A stretch of DNA of 44,143 bases from DAHVFK01 sp035310985 (GTDB lineage: Bacteria; Pseudomonadota; Gammaproteobacteria; Burkholderiales; SG8-39): positions 1 through 44,143 of the forward strand of contig DATGDH010000055.1 of NCBI GenBank assembly GCA_035310985.1. The letters are read 5' to 3'. This document shows positions 30,001 through 31,297 of this stretch, one piece after another (position 1 is the first letter of the stretch; each line of letters starts with the position of its first letter). The translations under genes were made by a program, and so were the position numbers. The notes below the pieces were generated by a model. The model searched no databases. It was not told the DNA's origin and was given only the letters and a program-made list of their open reading frames with translations.

Positions 30001-31255
30001 CACCTCGACGGTCACCGGCACCTGGACGACCTCCAATGGCCGCTTCATCGGCACGGCGGGCGCAGCGCCCGCGGTCAATCTGATCGGTTATCCGATCACT
30101 CCGGGATCGATGATCAATATCGCTACCACCGTCGGTACGTCGGGCCAGGGCGGCATCGTGTTCGACTATCAGGGGCCGAACTACTTCAAGTTCGCTACGC
30201 TCTCCGTCGACAGCAACCAGATCCTCATCGGGCACGTCACCGACGCGGGCACGGTCATCGACAAGGCTTATGCCACCAAGCTGTCGAGCGGCACCGACTA
30301 CAAGTTGGGCGTCAATTTGCGCGGCGGGCTGGTTAACGTGTCGCTCAACGGCGCGGTGGTGGTGAGCAACCTCTACAACGAAACCGTCACCACTTTTGGC
30401 GGCTACGGCGTCATCAGCATGAAGGGCGTCACGTCGGGCCAGACATCGTTCGACATCGTCGAGGTCAAGACGGACGATGCCGCATATGCTCCGACGCCGA
30501 TCCTGCAGGTGGAAGCGGCGCCCGCGCCGGCGGGAACGCGCGGCGCAGTCACGATCACGGACAATCAACTGGCACCGATAGTGGTCGCCGCGAAGGAGTT
30601 GTGGACTTCGGCGCTCGGCACGAGCGACACTCGCCTGTCGGCTTTGAGCAACGTGAACGTCGAAGTAGGCGATCTTCCCGACGGCGTCCTCGGCGAAACT
30701 ATCGGCCACACCATCATCGTTGATGGCAATGCAGCAGGATGGGGCTGGTTCGTCGATCCGACGCCACAGGACAGCAGCGAGTTCCAGCTACACCTCGCGA
30801 GCGGGGCGCTCGGCGCGGCGCCGGGCAGCCCGGCTAACGGGCACATGGACCTGCTCTCGACCGTGCTGCACGAGATGGGCAATGCCATGGGCTTCAGCGA
30901 GGACCTCGGCCAGGACGTGACCGGCGAGTTCCTTGCGGCAGGTGTGCGTACGCTGCCGGGTACTTCAGCTTCGGCGGGCGCGCAGACCTATGCTGGCCTT
31001 CAGACGGAGGTGATCGGCGCGGTGGCCGGCGCGGGTGGCGCGGGGGGCACGGCGCCGGTGATCGACTGGGGCGGGTCGTTATTCGGCGTGTCCGACGCGC
31101 GTAAGCCTGCGGCGCAGGGCGACGCCACCCCGCAATGGGTGAGCGACTTCCTGAACCACGCGGGTCGCAGCGAGGCGCAGCGCAATCCGAACCTCGGCAT
31201 CCGGGTGCAGGTGGACGCTGAAAGTAAGATTTTGCCAACGCTAGGCGCGTTCTGA
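29..31255 (+). CDS. Giant LEPR-XLL repeat protein (about 10,408 aa), probable secreted/surface adhesin
   Basis: One open frame of 31.2 kb encodes a multidomain repeat protein. Seen in order: a basic N-terminus with no hydrophobic signal helix; a LEPR-XLL motif (residues 36-50); Gly/Ala/Val/Asn-rich beta repeats (about 430-3820); further beta-helix-like sequence mixed with a 'GLxTGDxVxYD' module (about 4880-7780); Calx-beta-like domains (about 8220-8610); RTX nonapeptides (about 8850-9700); two LamG-like domains (about 9780-10155); and a metallopeptidase-like domain with an imperfect zinc motif (about 10175-10295). Reading by eye I found no cysteine, which is usual for adhesins secreted by type I systems. 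The ATG at 29 has no convincing ribosome binding site, and the frame stays open to the window edge, so the true start may lie upstream. The next genes encode HlyD-type adaptors, an M50 protease and a SecA-like ATPase, which suggests they export or process it. Adhesion is inferred from architecture only. Confidence 0.9.
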   Translation: MIAKLVREAFARFGRRADEPMRAQRAPAPARRQGFMLEPIEPRLLLSADLSYFGPAANPSATQFWLKAINSTQVQLFDSATDTSSTHEATLSAFTIASGTVTIDRALGDSGIPDTVHLVTDTFAQLDPGSTGITGNGNKLEISFDGGDQRVFQDSVLLDDSASTDLTQVNHAFGLSVTSNSQISATNTSISVTGDLGLISEQKNIAGDTPGGKGVLAITNPGITLTGAHLTASGSLTLQAHAGLNITSDGSNQGDTSGVGDYSSSLQSLLNSNVGSGNNSGTNLSPVVSVNVAKIDIGGGSVLTATSGDISITSNIDQTSFSANANGNGSIKLGFIVGLSDPQVAIHGASTSLVAGGKIDASATTNLSPDMEVTPGSNSDSSKDAAVALTVFDSEASLSVTDQAQLTTGAGKAATLSASSTLNATTKGDATGGTAGAGVAVSVVFGDTSAYLDNATVTGGSLSLGASSDRTLITTAKSSTGGSSDDSGGSTSQTALSNNKASTDGSANNVNVAGAVAVNIDTGSTSAYFKNASIDVGTGTASVTAESADKVTVTADGSNTGDTSSTTNGLGIAVAINVADRSDSAYVTGASNILNAGALKIEVLEPNSSSFDVEAKSGVGDGSNVGAAGALAINVVVTNHQAYIDGSASIKWSGSTDVTIDAHANVTNTEKADANQSGGKSKIGVGASVAFDYSEDTTAAYVGDNATFTGSGGVHDLTLTADSTHKMGTEATGGSKGGTSVTPVVAISVANDTAYATLGAGGLLSVGRNFSASSSLADNVSTTATGDTTSGKTGVGISIALSIVNDTSYATTGRDQLTAGGTAAFLSSAISGSQSTAKASVSGGEQDGEESKNVDGKVGDQKTFANNQSQAEDKNASGTKNSDSPSSDTSQGPVSVAGAVAVNIEHGNSSAYIGDSHNVTSTGTLTVKSAANVDGSALADSSAVIGQVTFNASDTGSGGDVNTTNNTIHLGDSSGLKTGDKVTYFTNGGTAIKNLSDDTDYYVRDAGSGDFKLYKTANDASSDTNAIQLSTAGSGTQALRGGGAGGTGVGAAVSVNYAKDTNLAYIGQATISAGGLDIEATQAERDLSFDAATKVSGNKIDVGQSGLRTGDAVTYDANKGTPITGIDDKKTYYVNVQSDGTLELYDTKEHALAGGSTGLKALSGTPSGTQNLVDKTDAYGAWATSGAGGGKTGVAGSVAVNIAFTDSEANVGYTDSGNTIHAPTVTVTGGGDAKIVAEADVTNVGSAQPTEGGGQGSSVGVGISVAVNYGQNQTFANIGANTVFNAGAHDLTMSASLGQEMDTEAKTGAKGSTAVTPVVAVSITANDVHASIGTGGKLSISDKLDAEASLTDQVSTTAEGDTESSDTGVGISVAVAVVNDHVLANADRELSATGTVTFGASAISGSEAIAKASVKGGKEDDGSGKHSDNKTDQSVDNTTNNETNAADAKSKQNDPNAKGAEGSSNNKGSTSDGGVSVAGGVAVAIENVSSIAYVNSVTAGGLLKVTSAANADGHAIADGSASTSKGGTGVGVAVSVNVANLTNQAYIANGATVSAGGLDVEATVAERTIKMSATAVPVVDTTKNTIFLGLNSGLKTGDEVLYSPSDPINDSAIGGDISTGSSYYVNVQKDGTVKLYDTKANAIAGKDTGLRHLGSGATGSEHDFFKYVSISGTDVPDLLSPIKFDPTGNVTLLKLGGDTGLQTGDAVRYDTTGTAIGNLTPGNTYYVIDLTGGNFQLAASVSDAHSGKWIAMSGIGDSNQKLVDATDSFIADATSGGGGGKIGVAGSVAVNVVNNDTEAVVGRTPGVTGPGENITITGSGDVTIAAASSQTTSTRALPSDGGGKGSSVGVGASVAVNVVDNTVNAEIADDTAWSGTAGKLSVTATSSSLAYTHGENGASSPNVAVGIGVAVLVQQDTVTAYVGTGSSAIDASKDVSISATHTGNFQTSTSAQAAASSVGVGASVSVGVVIENVSAELARGITTSGGGVTISSVSNVSSDAEATATVKGEDKSDSQQNSKNSGKSGADGQADHQVNDNSNTKNAGGSDTSLSNASASDSASNGNSKSSGEGGNNSSGVGVAAAVSVNVLESDNAARVSHGADITATGAVKISAQAQDDATAKGVGAALAMDNDVNIGAAVSVNYVKATNTAQVESGGSKIKGSGITIEAVTPSGKTDDFIAWGAAAAGGKGSVGIAGSVGINIVDKFHTEASTASDSSLNSSAGINVTGKAALDPQTLAAAGAFSKGTSIGATIAVTVLNASTSAHIDGAADAAGAISIDGENHLDPTKLNLPFVPDSLKPSATVVAVAGAASQGDVAIGGSFIVNVFNVDVDAHIGGGAQINQLSTIQGGYSHTTGQTISIHAVNETTITTIAGALGVATGTAGVGIGLDVEILTKHTNAYIDTGAQVSSGDNITITADSSESMLSVAATAGVANDVGIAASVSIADIHTYTNAYIADPTAVESGGGIAIAANSTFGTVMIAGSIGGAGSAGIGVANTDLIHTAQTQAYIGAGAQINAAGTVSVAATASETILTLSAGVAIGGDAGVAGSATVNVLDETTTAYVGNGASVTTTSSGDLQVSASDSTDVISVAGSLAAGGTAAVGVGADVGVYTKHTNAYIGANVSTDIAGNILVDAESSESLISISAGVGASTVAVAANAGVHVFNVQTRAFIGDDPLAPSGLTITNAVHADGSIGVSANDATDINEIVGVLAAGEVGIGAAVGVNIFNPDTEAFIGAGAKVSADGGGSGISADNGTVVPPTVPPAGPSPFDPNNPSGVGIETSDPGTLNKATQGDRAGLKAAGKVGSPSLNQMHLHNKSSGESVPTDLFSHDTVVGQDKSFHGIAVGATNRDEIRTFTLSLAAGMVGIAVSAGVDVVAATTQAYVGNGATVNSGQDVLVGAGDDFYHLAVAGSLGAGVVGVAPAVGVNVIDNQTSAFIGSYADVTAGGDVTVEAGGEETIAMIGFGIAAGFVGVGGAVDVLSIDNSTIASIEDHATVYAHGDVFVSANDDTNVLELSGALAGGAVGIGGSVGVMLINKDTEATIGHDAHVDALGGGGISEVIDGQIVSGAFDSTTGTGLIVQAESSENVLHIVAAGAGGFVGVSGAVGVTLISSNTVADVGANAVINGDTGNAHGNQNVFINAANDASVQTFVLGIAGGFVGVSGAVDVGTLNNNTSAKVESGATLNAAHDIEVNAVGLKNISGFDASGAGGFVGVGGAVSVWSVGTQIQKSSKDDKGNDTGNATDGNGKSADSNAGTQAQSATGTVTGSGGGGLGNVSGDGSGNANTPQNRLQGHVQDAANKIDAKAPTAQKISDTESAKSTPAGTSAIMDGTAIAGHSIAVTANEQSSFSIIGGQFAGGFVGAGASVAIFSVSDNVSALADGTLSAGNTITVGATLNESVSLIDLDGAGGFVGIGAAVAVINDESVVQATIGNVTKATSVSVTAISNRTLDETTGQFGTGAVAVGASFTRVDVGGGTYASVDGGATLSSISSLDVSAQSTITPHTNTVAISAGIGVTSVNFSFVDVHPQVQAYIGPNAHVTASGGVAVTASSTIAAEADMFGVDAGGLAVGASVTHVTMTPEVVAALGDPDNSGSGGVHVTAAALTVAAMTPLLHGNVATGTVKATGSAGALIGITSTDAEVENDAVVKSYVGDNSVLSVGGLTTVSAVGTSEQFASANSNAGGLVAVGIATSRAKSNTDTEAFFGANVTEGHSYSYNSGGVTIGARSTDNNFAYTNAGSGGAIAGASASASTFDHATTNAYIGRGSQLYLNGGLSVGADHTAQFNAQITSVTGGLLAGAGASLGHDVLANTAAFIDSNNAARTTVIAQSISLTAADHADKPALDFNSPGGTPLNVKGTTGGLVSGAGVDETTTIAFHTDVSIGDYATVSTRLNVPVSNNPLFTLSALNTFNMSDQLAFTTAGALSGASVNAKVLANGQNGTADEAHVSVGTGANLFSTGMITMAANGHGSIDEEADTDTYGAGTATLGQPVVDLRPDNKVEIGGTLTLGDPGGSTNVTGYGDVNLLAASDANYNFDHYAITARFDGFAGSAIPLSDVHATAYLFSTDTIAVDSGAHVATAGTANLLTPTPGPDGNLMKAQAKAESWVTDLQEALLGSGALLDFQNASAPSLTVGIIRNDGIVETGIHRKVELILGNPDASGGFGSGGFDGFTSGSASRATGPTAQVERTSVTDPTLLETGYTSDGITYQTGSESLSSALVDQIATDQAILAQYGSTNATLSSFYTHEIATLTAELAADGLTDGSGNVLNVNVMTVNIDPIVAEAGRIFTEGVQLQGSGAWIAPSDADVKIINYTPAFLHIYGITVPDTNGGLFFNGVEETSNGDIGVHNHSNLIYYNTINSAAGNPDPRIPAEVNPPSFSQVPNPTAIQPVVLVENVLNVFVFNENHVNADLTTHVQYPWPDIRIMSTSDISPNGSRGVGISNDQGYVILATAASGLDGLDVGGHVVVNGVDFGIAPPGGSTPAGNIPILGPINALHLVISTNGTVLIDLPGQDFETAGTNHTVGVWDGQPEINPSPKSPTEGPYLDPSDPNYLTQLGGGVVNASTITNSDSLGRPTISDILAQPAPTPGIFGTEVIIRAAVVNLNGLVQSGKADYAVTIDDTAQVEADIAGIESGGNTAIQPLAHQLSPDFEIDFDPVKRRLIVEDTRVNGGNVQITGDVVNTGNGQIIVLGGYGNLSVTNNTAYDLEVHRLDVSTPGAGTLIINDTSGNDPAIAGTPVDNRAAGHTYTTLYQETNGQLTVNTDNGNGYTNTTTVDQVGDSPIDQTYTPMSDWRYGWTVAVDRQVKMYSIETSSSWIGLISTGSSYHGPFTSTIPIGVPQLEGAGPFYYTNPSPANDAYNFSTQTIAQTQTLDFDPTSAVSTAASTITLPVGLFTGMQVTYSANGNTAIGGLNDGQQYYVHVADNGQTTQFYTNQDDAVAGNGNFVHLTSIGSGTDQKLTAAANNFVSKPLDTTTTWYGTTTITVEHDNIQGQKVLYNHDISAHRPIDIQFIGHQQGSITVNSQGNVLIDGPILNPTGTTTIDSGGSILQDSPLGVIGGNRVVLSAGTGIGNAVYGADQSNNNNVTLLSGTPLLVKVGPIAAPFDPSTAVNTFNNTIKVGIVPGLETGSKLTYDAQSAGVIGGLADGSSYFARVIDPVNGVITLFDTQQHAFNAGNNINTLYSGQIDLSSNGTGHLQRFTISGPTATAASLDATTLTGNISIMQAPGFDLPIDTVQSDTLGAITLASSNSIKVANTYQGLVSGGAIDLFAGGSVGNGTGTPLTVDSPNATDFATDKLTVAHFTAAINGAPANYGGTVSGAVYLKEKTGDLRVNYIQASGDVWLNVPGGSLVDENVNAQVDQRTEAELLSGVWSNLELTDATGYHLKVQAALDSFSQAKSQEYQTYWSFRNEQPDPSVFDPSFQVALSSSELAYYQSIGYTPSEIQTLVNARTAEYHVLNAQYGTGNPNGGTLNIGYNDPIVNVAGNSIFLGANNGLQTGDQVAYNANGNTAITFSAGGPYYVRLLGDGSVQLYKTEADATDLAHSNNLVTFTYSDEAKGIAGTEQMLSYSPSLHFNPTGNGIVDPKQETISLPANNGLHTGDAIVYDAGGNTPISGLTDGTTYYVNVLPDGSTVRLYDNPADALLGQFPGLVKFNPSSASAVDTAWDAILVGAGSVLTTGDKVTYDAEGNTAVGGLTALGSYYVNVTNEVDTAKDAIFVGLNSGLSTGDAVVYDAVGNTAIGGLSSGGQYFVYVAGNGTVQLYDSQADAVAHSGAGLLDLTTTGSGTDQHLMTTQAASAGFTADTSVDTVNSTINIGTGTGLQTGYQVTYDDETHTAIDGLTSGNAYFARVIGGSLSLYDTAAHAVSGGSTGLVVLGPNAGSGAQQFTFFKPNAASASFTADVTHVDTTGFTINIGTGTGLQTGDQVAYDDEGNTPIGGLTQGSSYFARVVNGLLSLYDTQAHALAGGSAGLAQLGSTPGGAQQFTFNPSLHFNPTMAAVRFYTGADATNATNGGSTGLVDLTSTGSGSENRIIEANTGLVLLGGTSIANGTDQKFVVSSPSVHFIPAGTAGFSAGASTVDTTHSTINIGTGTGLQTGDPVTYDDMGNGAIGGLTQSGSYFARVQGGLLSLYDSSAHALAGGTNGLVALTSPGSGAQQFTFSAVDTVNDQIRLPSLPWLQTGDALTYDTETNGAVGGLTNTNTYFARVLGNGFVQLYDTLADAVDLTHTAGLVNLTTTGSGADQRFTVASQSVFNPTGQAIHRDPIVSTANDTIFLGRSTGLQTGDAVTLNTESNSAPTGLSNGGTYYVVDQGDGTFKLFDTEADAYANAANAAVTTGLVDLTSTGTGAEQKFTFQPSIHFNPNGGAVIDATNTKIFLGNGTGLVTGTQVTYDAEGNTALGSLVDGQSYFVRVLADGTVQLFDSAAHAENLAYTNAQTLNFSNSSGLDQKFIVSQSPSVHFAPNAGTIVDTVNDSIYVGFNSGLATGAQVTLDSEGHAAPGGLSNGGVYYVRVQADGTIKLYNSKTNAQNDTGHINLTSTGNGSDQRLIVTLNADGSATNVDTIAFSPQGTTAFVYKPTPQEKADLISSIKEWTPDQLLYALGAGLLKPVTDTQVLDKDANVVGASVTLLTGGDVGQNAGSMLINLATQPFTTDQRVALSAAERSDIQFLSQDLTSVTVNFDAGAKTITRSSGNWTTDGFKVGDSITIEGNTQNATDASATNKPFPVITGISLDDLTLTVDQLTATENNVALSIAPVVLDPSFVAQQRNGTQNPSETVQAYFVANTLDLNTLQPIAGRIERTDGGSWSADGFIANDLLRISGSQNNSTDGGLVDTIAAITDSTVLSFNGSSAVGNNTVNLGATTLLTGDIVTYNGDGTIGLTNGNSYFVAVQANGSVRLYDSAAHAVTDNPNVGMLTLTAGTNTQSFTTASIMTLKASDVIFAETPETITVTRGAAPIVKFIKVGQIKPFNVYATGTVDVTAGKSVFLSTGMSNGQFHDLNLGQVIAGNADSYQDNLRIKSKQGLFDATGGANDPSNFGQPNIIGQDIILEAAGSTIGTHDNLGYGKGGNYGVDGSAAGPDMGDPITIDTVNNGTITARAQGLVNIYQVADNGPGTMQLESVFSQGGNVYLTADNSILDGLHNPFVRIETLSSTGHIYLDAIGGSIGNGVGSDYVGIQAAQIDAGSIDATAYGDIAIAETDDASLPNLYVHNIISQTGDVYLKAQEFIYDPATLHLADILGNNIFLDAVSGGIGRAGFELGIHSHWSDGGALHPGTLTAQTEKDTANIYIKQVDPSDPATPGKDDLYLDTVTTGSSHVAFIIAPTGSIFNSDKHPENVLGGNTLLFALNDIGEDGNRIKTQVGNLEAQSTTGSTWIDNSGDLSVGGTAISSDPIGAFAGGSVTITALSPVVVNKSVVAESSINIIAADDSNGGDSITVEALDLFGNALYLKSLTDINLEAGNDITIGGPTAGAPIGALLQAGDRVTMKGDYGRLDSDPLELDPGVGSVITVGGTVEAPTISIEGGPNADVIRVTTGQLIAGFPWDAGSWPFATAPVAPPLAVVPFPVNPPATSQITIKGNDDATGEGDQILLWGNISAKEIDVYTGTGTDAGATGGLVALNPTNGDGYQLQIAGQVNLWGDQGNDTFVVNRLNTLDLAHKFFNTSGSPTGVDPGVSTPSSVSFTAAAGIVDTVNSTINIGIGTNLFTGDQVTYDAEGQTLIGGLTQGAHYFARVQNGLMSLYDTQADALGNDTTGLVALTSTGAGTQQFTFGGVTSVRNTVNINGEDGFNAYDVNLTGTNDSIVNVHRSGDPGSGADTLTINGVPGTDTFLLRRNFVALLQGTPPSSFGPDYERVNYDTTINVLDVNGLEPYDFVYNDGTGKVQQEFAAALDPFAVAADFAGYADYSAASHASHDNFYVDDNSAITVLTGADGGNNFQFGQIFGTGRVGGGNVQFGDDISTIEVALGRDVGGNIVSGYLSRGVSFSTTGYGGDGNDFFYVYSNQAPLKLYGEAGNDNFTVRAFALLDSKLLSMTDTTIHTGSGNSHIDYNVNAPLAVDGGSGVNSVTVIGSGFGDSFVITRDGVQGAGLNVSMTNIQILEVDGLAGNNNFYVLSTAPGEVVTLIGGTGNDTFNVGGDVTTPIIARNVNGTSAFINHSVTSADLRYNGSFVPGIPVSVANGSAGTVIVGPLTKVGDPNTPIPQLFENGASGPSEGQYQLKMAVLSASVTPGTIAYLTVAAALRPYASSAQGSKTLEVSTDGVHFYQSLVLTYDQAQSTGPTAWDRTQTIYVRADNDAVQEGEQTIVIAHSIRSTNPAYNEQLISNLEVDLVDDDKPDVVINQAHPGNLNVVEGQPTDPNPALLTEQTDSFNVQLTRAPNAGETVTVTLNSDVYSPINHLLLSSADARFSATDPNHPTVTFDSTNWNTPVNVAVKSYDGSQAENTLESDITTSLSSSDQLNGVYATANLNDTHKVRVNVIDGDVPQVLVTPGSNPMIVSNTPGGYATYTLVLTVQPTASVTVALLDDGNTLVSADSDPLNRFKASDPLVQGRPSVTFDQSNWNVPFTVRVSFNPNANLDQGTQPVQVYPAQPHTLTAIQGPLIIEGDKIPNKDRSIRPAVMLPTEIDTAPPAVVFPDHPEKQTNTLNIYDDGSVSNDIGTLGLANDASGIAAEYAIPKDGNGGYSGVNLNEFGLISGLNMVSQNLVLNYGTNSQPDNRTFLAGITYRNVQVVDVMLGLGDDHFTVNATPVQPQTIYGPDVDDSITVVQGGGGNNTLVANGGGGPNSALILLGSTSQDGRFYNINPDLIAFSANPYAIDSYGDPWMARAFLPNHLGNNTLDAHNDPNRVVLYGGAGDDIIYGGAAGDWIAGGSGNDTIYGNGGDDNIYGDDGFNINLSQRMSLATQAIAAGDDSAQVLTVVNSSSSSEIDADPLNFGNDTVYGGDNSDIIIGDHGVINQVAGTNRILTTESVTEVYTVMPGVGGNDSLNGDGGNDVVLGGFGSDTIHGGDNNDVAVGDNGDVLLSTGGVAPARTVMYVTTTSDTVGSDDTIYGDAGDDVLIGGVGNDAIDGGMGKDLIFGDNVVLDRRSTFGNMTNPRFRTLTGTQIYSTSTATAGQALVDGTWQQDPSGPAAWTDFRITLVNDVSGNDYIAGGGGDDQIFGQLGDDVIQGDGSIDVSMTGGQRVFAYRDANNALQINPSFDASTDGSDYIEGGSGNDTIFGNQGQDDIIGGNSDLFSLATPDLRPDGSDMIFGGSGTAISRNDGGNTSADGHARDSDTIVGDNGDIFRLVGVNGTVGGAASGIAYSAGFLAFNYDNYNTGGLKIIPRAVKLLDYTPGGPSYNPAGAATDIGAADEIHGEAGDDFIYGGKGSDVLFGDGQDDNIVGGYGNDWISGGTGDDGILGDDGQIFTSRNGMVEPLNGVKTVTVQSTIATGGNVQQATINVTGQLVKAFDLTPFSTDPNWNPAADEFALPNGGGVGETSQHNSDDIIFGGLGNDFLHGGSGDDAISGAEALPVSYAWTLDANGAPTNVIETDFYHPLNPGNVLAFNPVDVNGQHANRTRAGEFALYDEYNPMTKIALPNGGEFFLNFNASEGPASTLDATKMTDGDDKIFGDLGNDWLVGGTGRDDMYGGFGNDLINADDDLGTAGGLNNAPDTSASYEDRAFGGAGRDVLIANTGGDRLIDWTGEYNSYLVPFSPFGLATVSRTLQPGLMDFLYALSASDGADPTRAADTGSDPARNGEPYGELGLVLQHDAAWQDQHGGPSDPQAGNTSGVQRDVLRSANFNNGTAQGFSPQVGTFSVVNGRYQVGPTANSGDSISLFNESDTVIPSYFEMQATINAVKPTGGAKANAFLIFDWQSNTNFKFAGIDISTNKIEIGHRDANGWEIDTWTNAQLKAGNDYVVMLKVNGTAVTLVQGATTLSFTFAARTDALGVVHAINDGMVGIGAMGGAAAQIDDVVVQAPPGTITLDKTVDFGPTSPASGLFNTSTVTGTWTTSNGRFIGTAGAAPAVNLIGYPITPGSMINIATTVGTSGQGGIVFDYQGPNYFKFATLSVDSNQILIGHVTDAGTVIDKAYATKLSSGTDYKLGVNLRGGLVNVSLNGAVVVSNLYNETVTTFGGYGVISMKGVTSGQTSFDIVEVKTDDAAYAPTPILQVEAAPAPAGTRGAVTITDNQLAPIVVAAKELWTSALGTSDTRLSALSNVNVEVGDLPDGVLGETIGHTIIVDGNAAGWGWFVDPTPQDSSEFQLHLASGALGAAPGSPANGHMDLLSTVLHEMGNAMGFSEDLGQDVTGEFLAAGVRTLPGTSASAGAQTYAGLQTEVIGAVAGAGGAGGTAPVIDWGGSLFGVSDARKPAAQGDATPQWVSDFLNHAGRSEAQRNPNLGIRVQVDAESKILPTLGAF
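134..178 (+). other. LEPR-XLL N-terminal motif of the giant protein
   Basis: Residues 36-50 contain 'LEPIEPRLLLSADL', a clear match to the LEPR-XLL domain known at the N-terminus of very large repetitive bacterial proteins. It follows about 35 residues rich in Arg, Ala and Pro with no transmembrane stretch, so this is not a classical Sec signal peptide. The conserved position suggests a targeting or recognition role, but the function is not established from the sequence. Confidence 0.85.
2548..2703 (+). other. Hydrophilic linker 1 in super-repeat copy A
   Basis: About 50 residues dominated by Lys, Asp, Glu, Asn, Gln and Ser interrupt the hydrophobic beta repeats, beginning 'SGGEQDGEESKN'. 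Linkers of similar composition but unrelated sequence sit at the equivalent place in copies B (about 4270-4447) and C (about 6043-6243). They look disordered and may form exposed loops. Confidence 0.55.
2905..3550 (+). repeat. 'GLxTGDxVxYD' modules a and b inserted in super-repeat copy A
   Basis: Two copies (about 2905-3150 and 3300-3550) of a module of about 85 residues. It has the pattern N-x-I-x-L/V-G, 'GLxTGDxVxY', 'YYV', 'LYxT' and 'GSGTQ'. They lie inside the beta-repeat scaffold. Module a is absent at the matching place in copies B and C. Confidence 0.7.
4270..4447 (+). other. Hydrophilic linker 2 in super-repeat copy B
   Basis: About 60 residues rich in Asn, Asp, Lys, Ser and Thr, including 'DNTTNNETNAADAKSK', lie at the position equivalent to linker 1. 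Flanking repeat sequence aligns between copies while the linker does not, so it evolves faster than the scaffold. Confidence 0.55.
4745..5325 (+). repeat. 'GLxTGDxVxYD' modules c and d inserted in super-repeat copy B
   Basis: Two adjacent copies (about 4745-5020 and 5070-5325), with 'GLKTGDEVLY' and 'GLQTGDAVRYD'. Module d ends in 'LVDATDSF', which resembles the 'LVDKTDAY' that ends module b. Super-repeat copy C has no module at this position. Confidence 0.7.
6043..6243 (+). other. Hydrophilic linker 3 in super-repeat copy C
   Basis: About 67 residues of Ser, Asn, Lys, Asp and Gly, including 'DSQQNSKNSGKSGADG', occupy the position equivalent to linkers 1 and 2. A fourth segment of similar composition occurs outside the super-repeat at about 9715-10015 ('SSKDDKGNDTGNATDGNG'). 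Confidence 0.55.
6960..9720 (+). repeat. Array of about 54-codon beta repeats
   Basis: The Ala codon of the A-Y/F-I/V-G motif falls at 7226, 7388, 7550, 7712 and 7880, giving spacings of 162, 162, 162 and 168 nt. After that it falls at 8039 and 8228, and then at 8678, 8837, 8996 and 9155 (three spacings of 159), 9383 and 9563. A non-repetitive insert of about 300 nt (about 8290-8590, Pro/Gly/Asn-rich then His-containing) interrupts the array. Each unit also carries an 'AGGxVGVGxAVxV' strand. The near-constant period suggests a regular solenoid of 53-54 residues per unit. Confidence 0.75.
14655..15650 (+). repeat. Two dispersed 'TGxxVTY' modules (e, f)
   Basis: Module e (about 14655-14945) has 'GLFTGMQVTY' and 'GNTAIGGL'. 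Module f (about 15345-15650) has 'GLETGSKLTYD' and 'VIGGLADGSSYF'. Both are preceded by 'FDPS/T', as are many copies in the tandem array downstream. They are separated by about 400 nt of beta-helix-like sequence. Confidence 0.65.
16475..19725 (+). repeat. Tandem array of about 11-13 'GLxTGDxVxYD' modules, some truncated
   Basis: Units of about 85-95 residues start near 16475, 16750, 17020 (half copy), 17170, 17440, 17730, 18260, 18530, 18815, 19125 and 19430. Consensus pieces are 'VDTVNxTIxIG', 'GLQTGDQVTYD', 'GNTAIGGLTxG', 'YFARV', 'LYDTxADA', 'TGLVxLTSTGSG' and 'QQFTF', often joined by 'SxHFNP'. At 18010-18240 two C-terminal half units stand alone. The copies near 17440-18530 share 'INIGTGTGLQTG' and look recently duplicated. 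I do not recognise a named domain family. Confidence 0.75.
20575..20830 (+). repeat. Isolated 'TGDIVTY' module
   Basis: One copy with 'LLTGDIVTYN', 'GNSYFVAV', 'VRLYDSAAHA' and a 'TNTQSFT' ending. It lies about 850 nt after the tandem array, within a different beta-rich context. Confidence 0.6.
23080..23355 (+). repeat. Isolated 'TGDQVTYD' module, close relative of the array
   Basis: This copy has 'VDTVNSTINIG', 'FTGDQVTYDAEG', 'YFARVQNGLMSLYDTQ' and 'TQQFTFGG'. It closely resembles the units at 17440-18530 although it is about 4.5 kb away. That is consistent with recent copying or gene conversion inside the gene. Confidence 0.65.
24690..25860 (+). other. Three Calx-beta-like domains of the giant protein
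   Basis: Residues about 8220-8610 have Calx-beta-type features: 'VRADNDAVQEGEQT' followed by 'VDLVDDDKPDV', then 'LNVVEGQ' with 'FNVQLTRAP', and a third unit with 'YTLVLTVQP' and a repeated 'VTFDxxNWNxP'. Calx-beta domains bind calcium in some proteins and are frequent in large bacterial adhesins. Confidence 0.6.
26575..29130 (+). repeat. RTX-type calcium-binding nonapeptide repeats
   Basis: Clusters of GGxGxDxxx nonapeptides occur at about 26590-26710, 26840-26905, 26980-27100, 27175-27290, 27475-27555, 27650-27740, 28100-28255, 28495-28575, 28855-28970 and 29030-29110. Examples are 'GGSGNDTIYG', 'GGYGNDWISG' and 'GDAGDDVLIG'. Such repeats bind calcium and fold outside the cell into parallel beta-rolls. 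They are a hallmark of substrates of type I secretion. Spacers of 30-100 residues separate the clusters. Confidence 0.9.
29375..30490 (+). other. Two LamG/concanavalin-like domains in tandem
   Basis: Residues about 9783-9968 ('ANFNNGTAQGF', 'FLIFDWQSNTNFKFAGID', 'IEIGHRDANGW') and about 9970-10155 ('VDFGPTSPASGLF', 'GGIVFDYQGPNYFKFATL', 'ILIGHVTDAG') are homologous to each other. The 'F-DYQ/WQ ... YFKFA ... IxIGH' pattern resembles jelly-roll domains of the LamG group, which often bind sugars. The assignment is by pattern only. Confidence 0.5.
30550..30910 (+). other. Degenerate metzincin-like zinc peptidase domain
   Basis: Residues about 10175-10295 end in 'LLSTVLHEMGNAMGFSED'. The expected motif is HExxHxxGxxH/D. 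Here His10281 and Glu10282 are kept (codons from 30869), but Asn10285 stands in place of the second His, while Gly10288 is kept. The upstream 'NAAGWGWFVDPTP' segment resembles the region before the intact HELGH motif in other LEPR-XLL proteins, from memory of that family. The domain is therefore probably catalytically inactive. Confidence 0.55.
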
Positions 31256-31265
31256 GAGGCTGCGG

Positions 31266-31271
31266 TATAGT
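31266..31271 (+). promoter_or_regulatory. Possible -10 element before sapC-like gene
   Basis: TATAGT lies 11 nt after the stop of the giant gene, and transcription from it would give a leader of about 20 nt containing the GAGGAG ribosome binding site at 31281-31286. I see no -35 hexamer at the right distance, so this is weak. Confidence 0.25.
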
Positions 31272-31297
31272 CGAACGCGAGAGGAGAACTCCTAGCG

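Noticed and set aside
29..31255. Frameshift or fusion of several genes making an artificially long frame
   Set aside because: No stop, internal start with ribosome binding site, or abrupt loss of repeat character was seen, and the order from LEPR-XLL to RTX to C-terminal domains is that of a single giant secreted protein.
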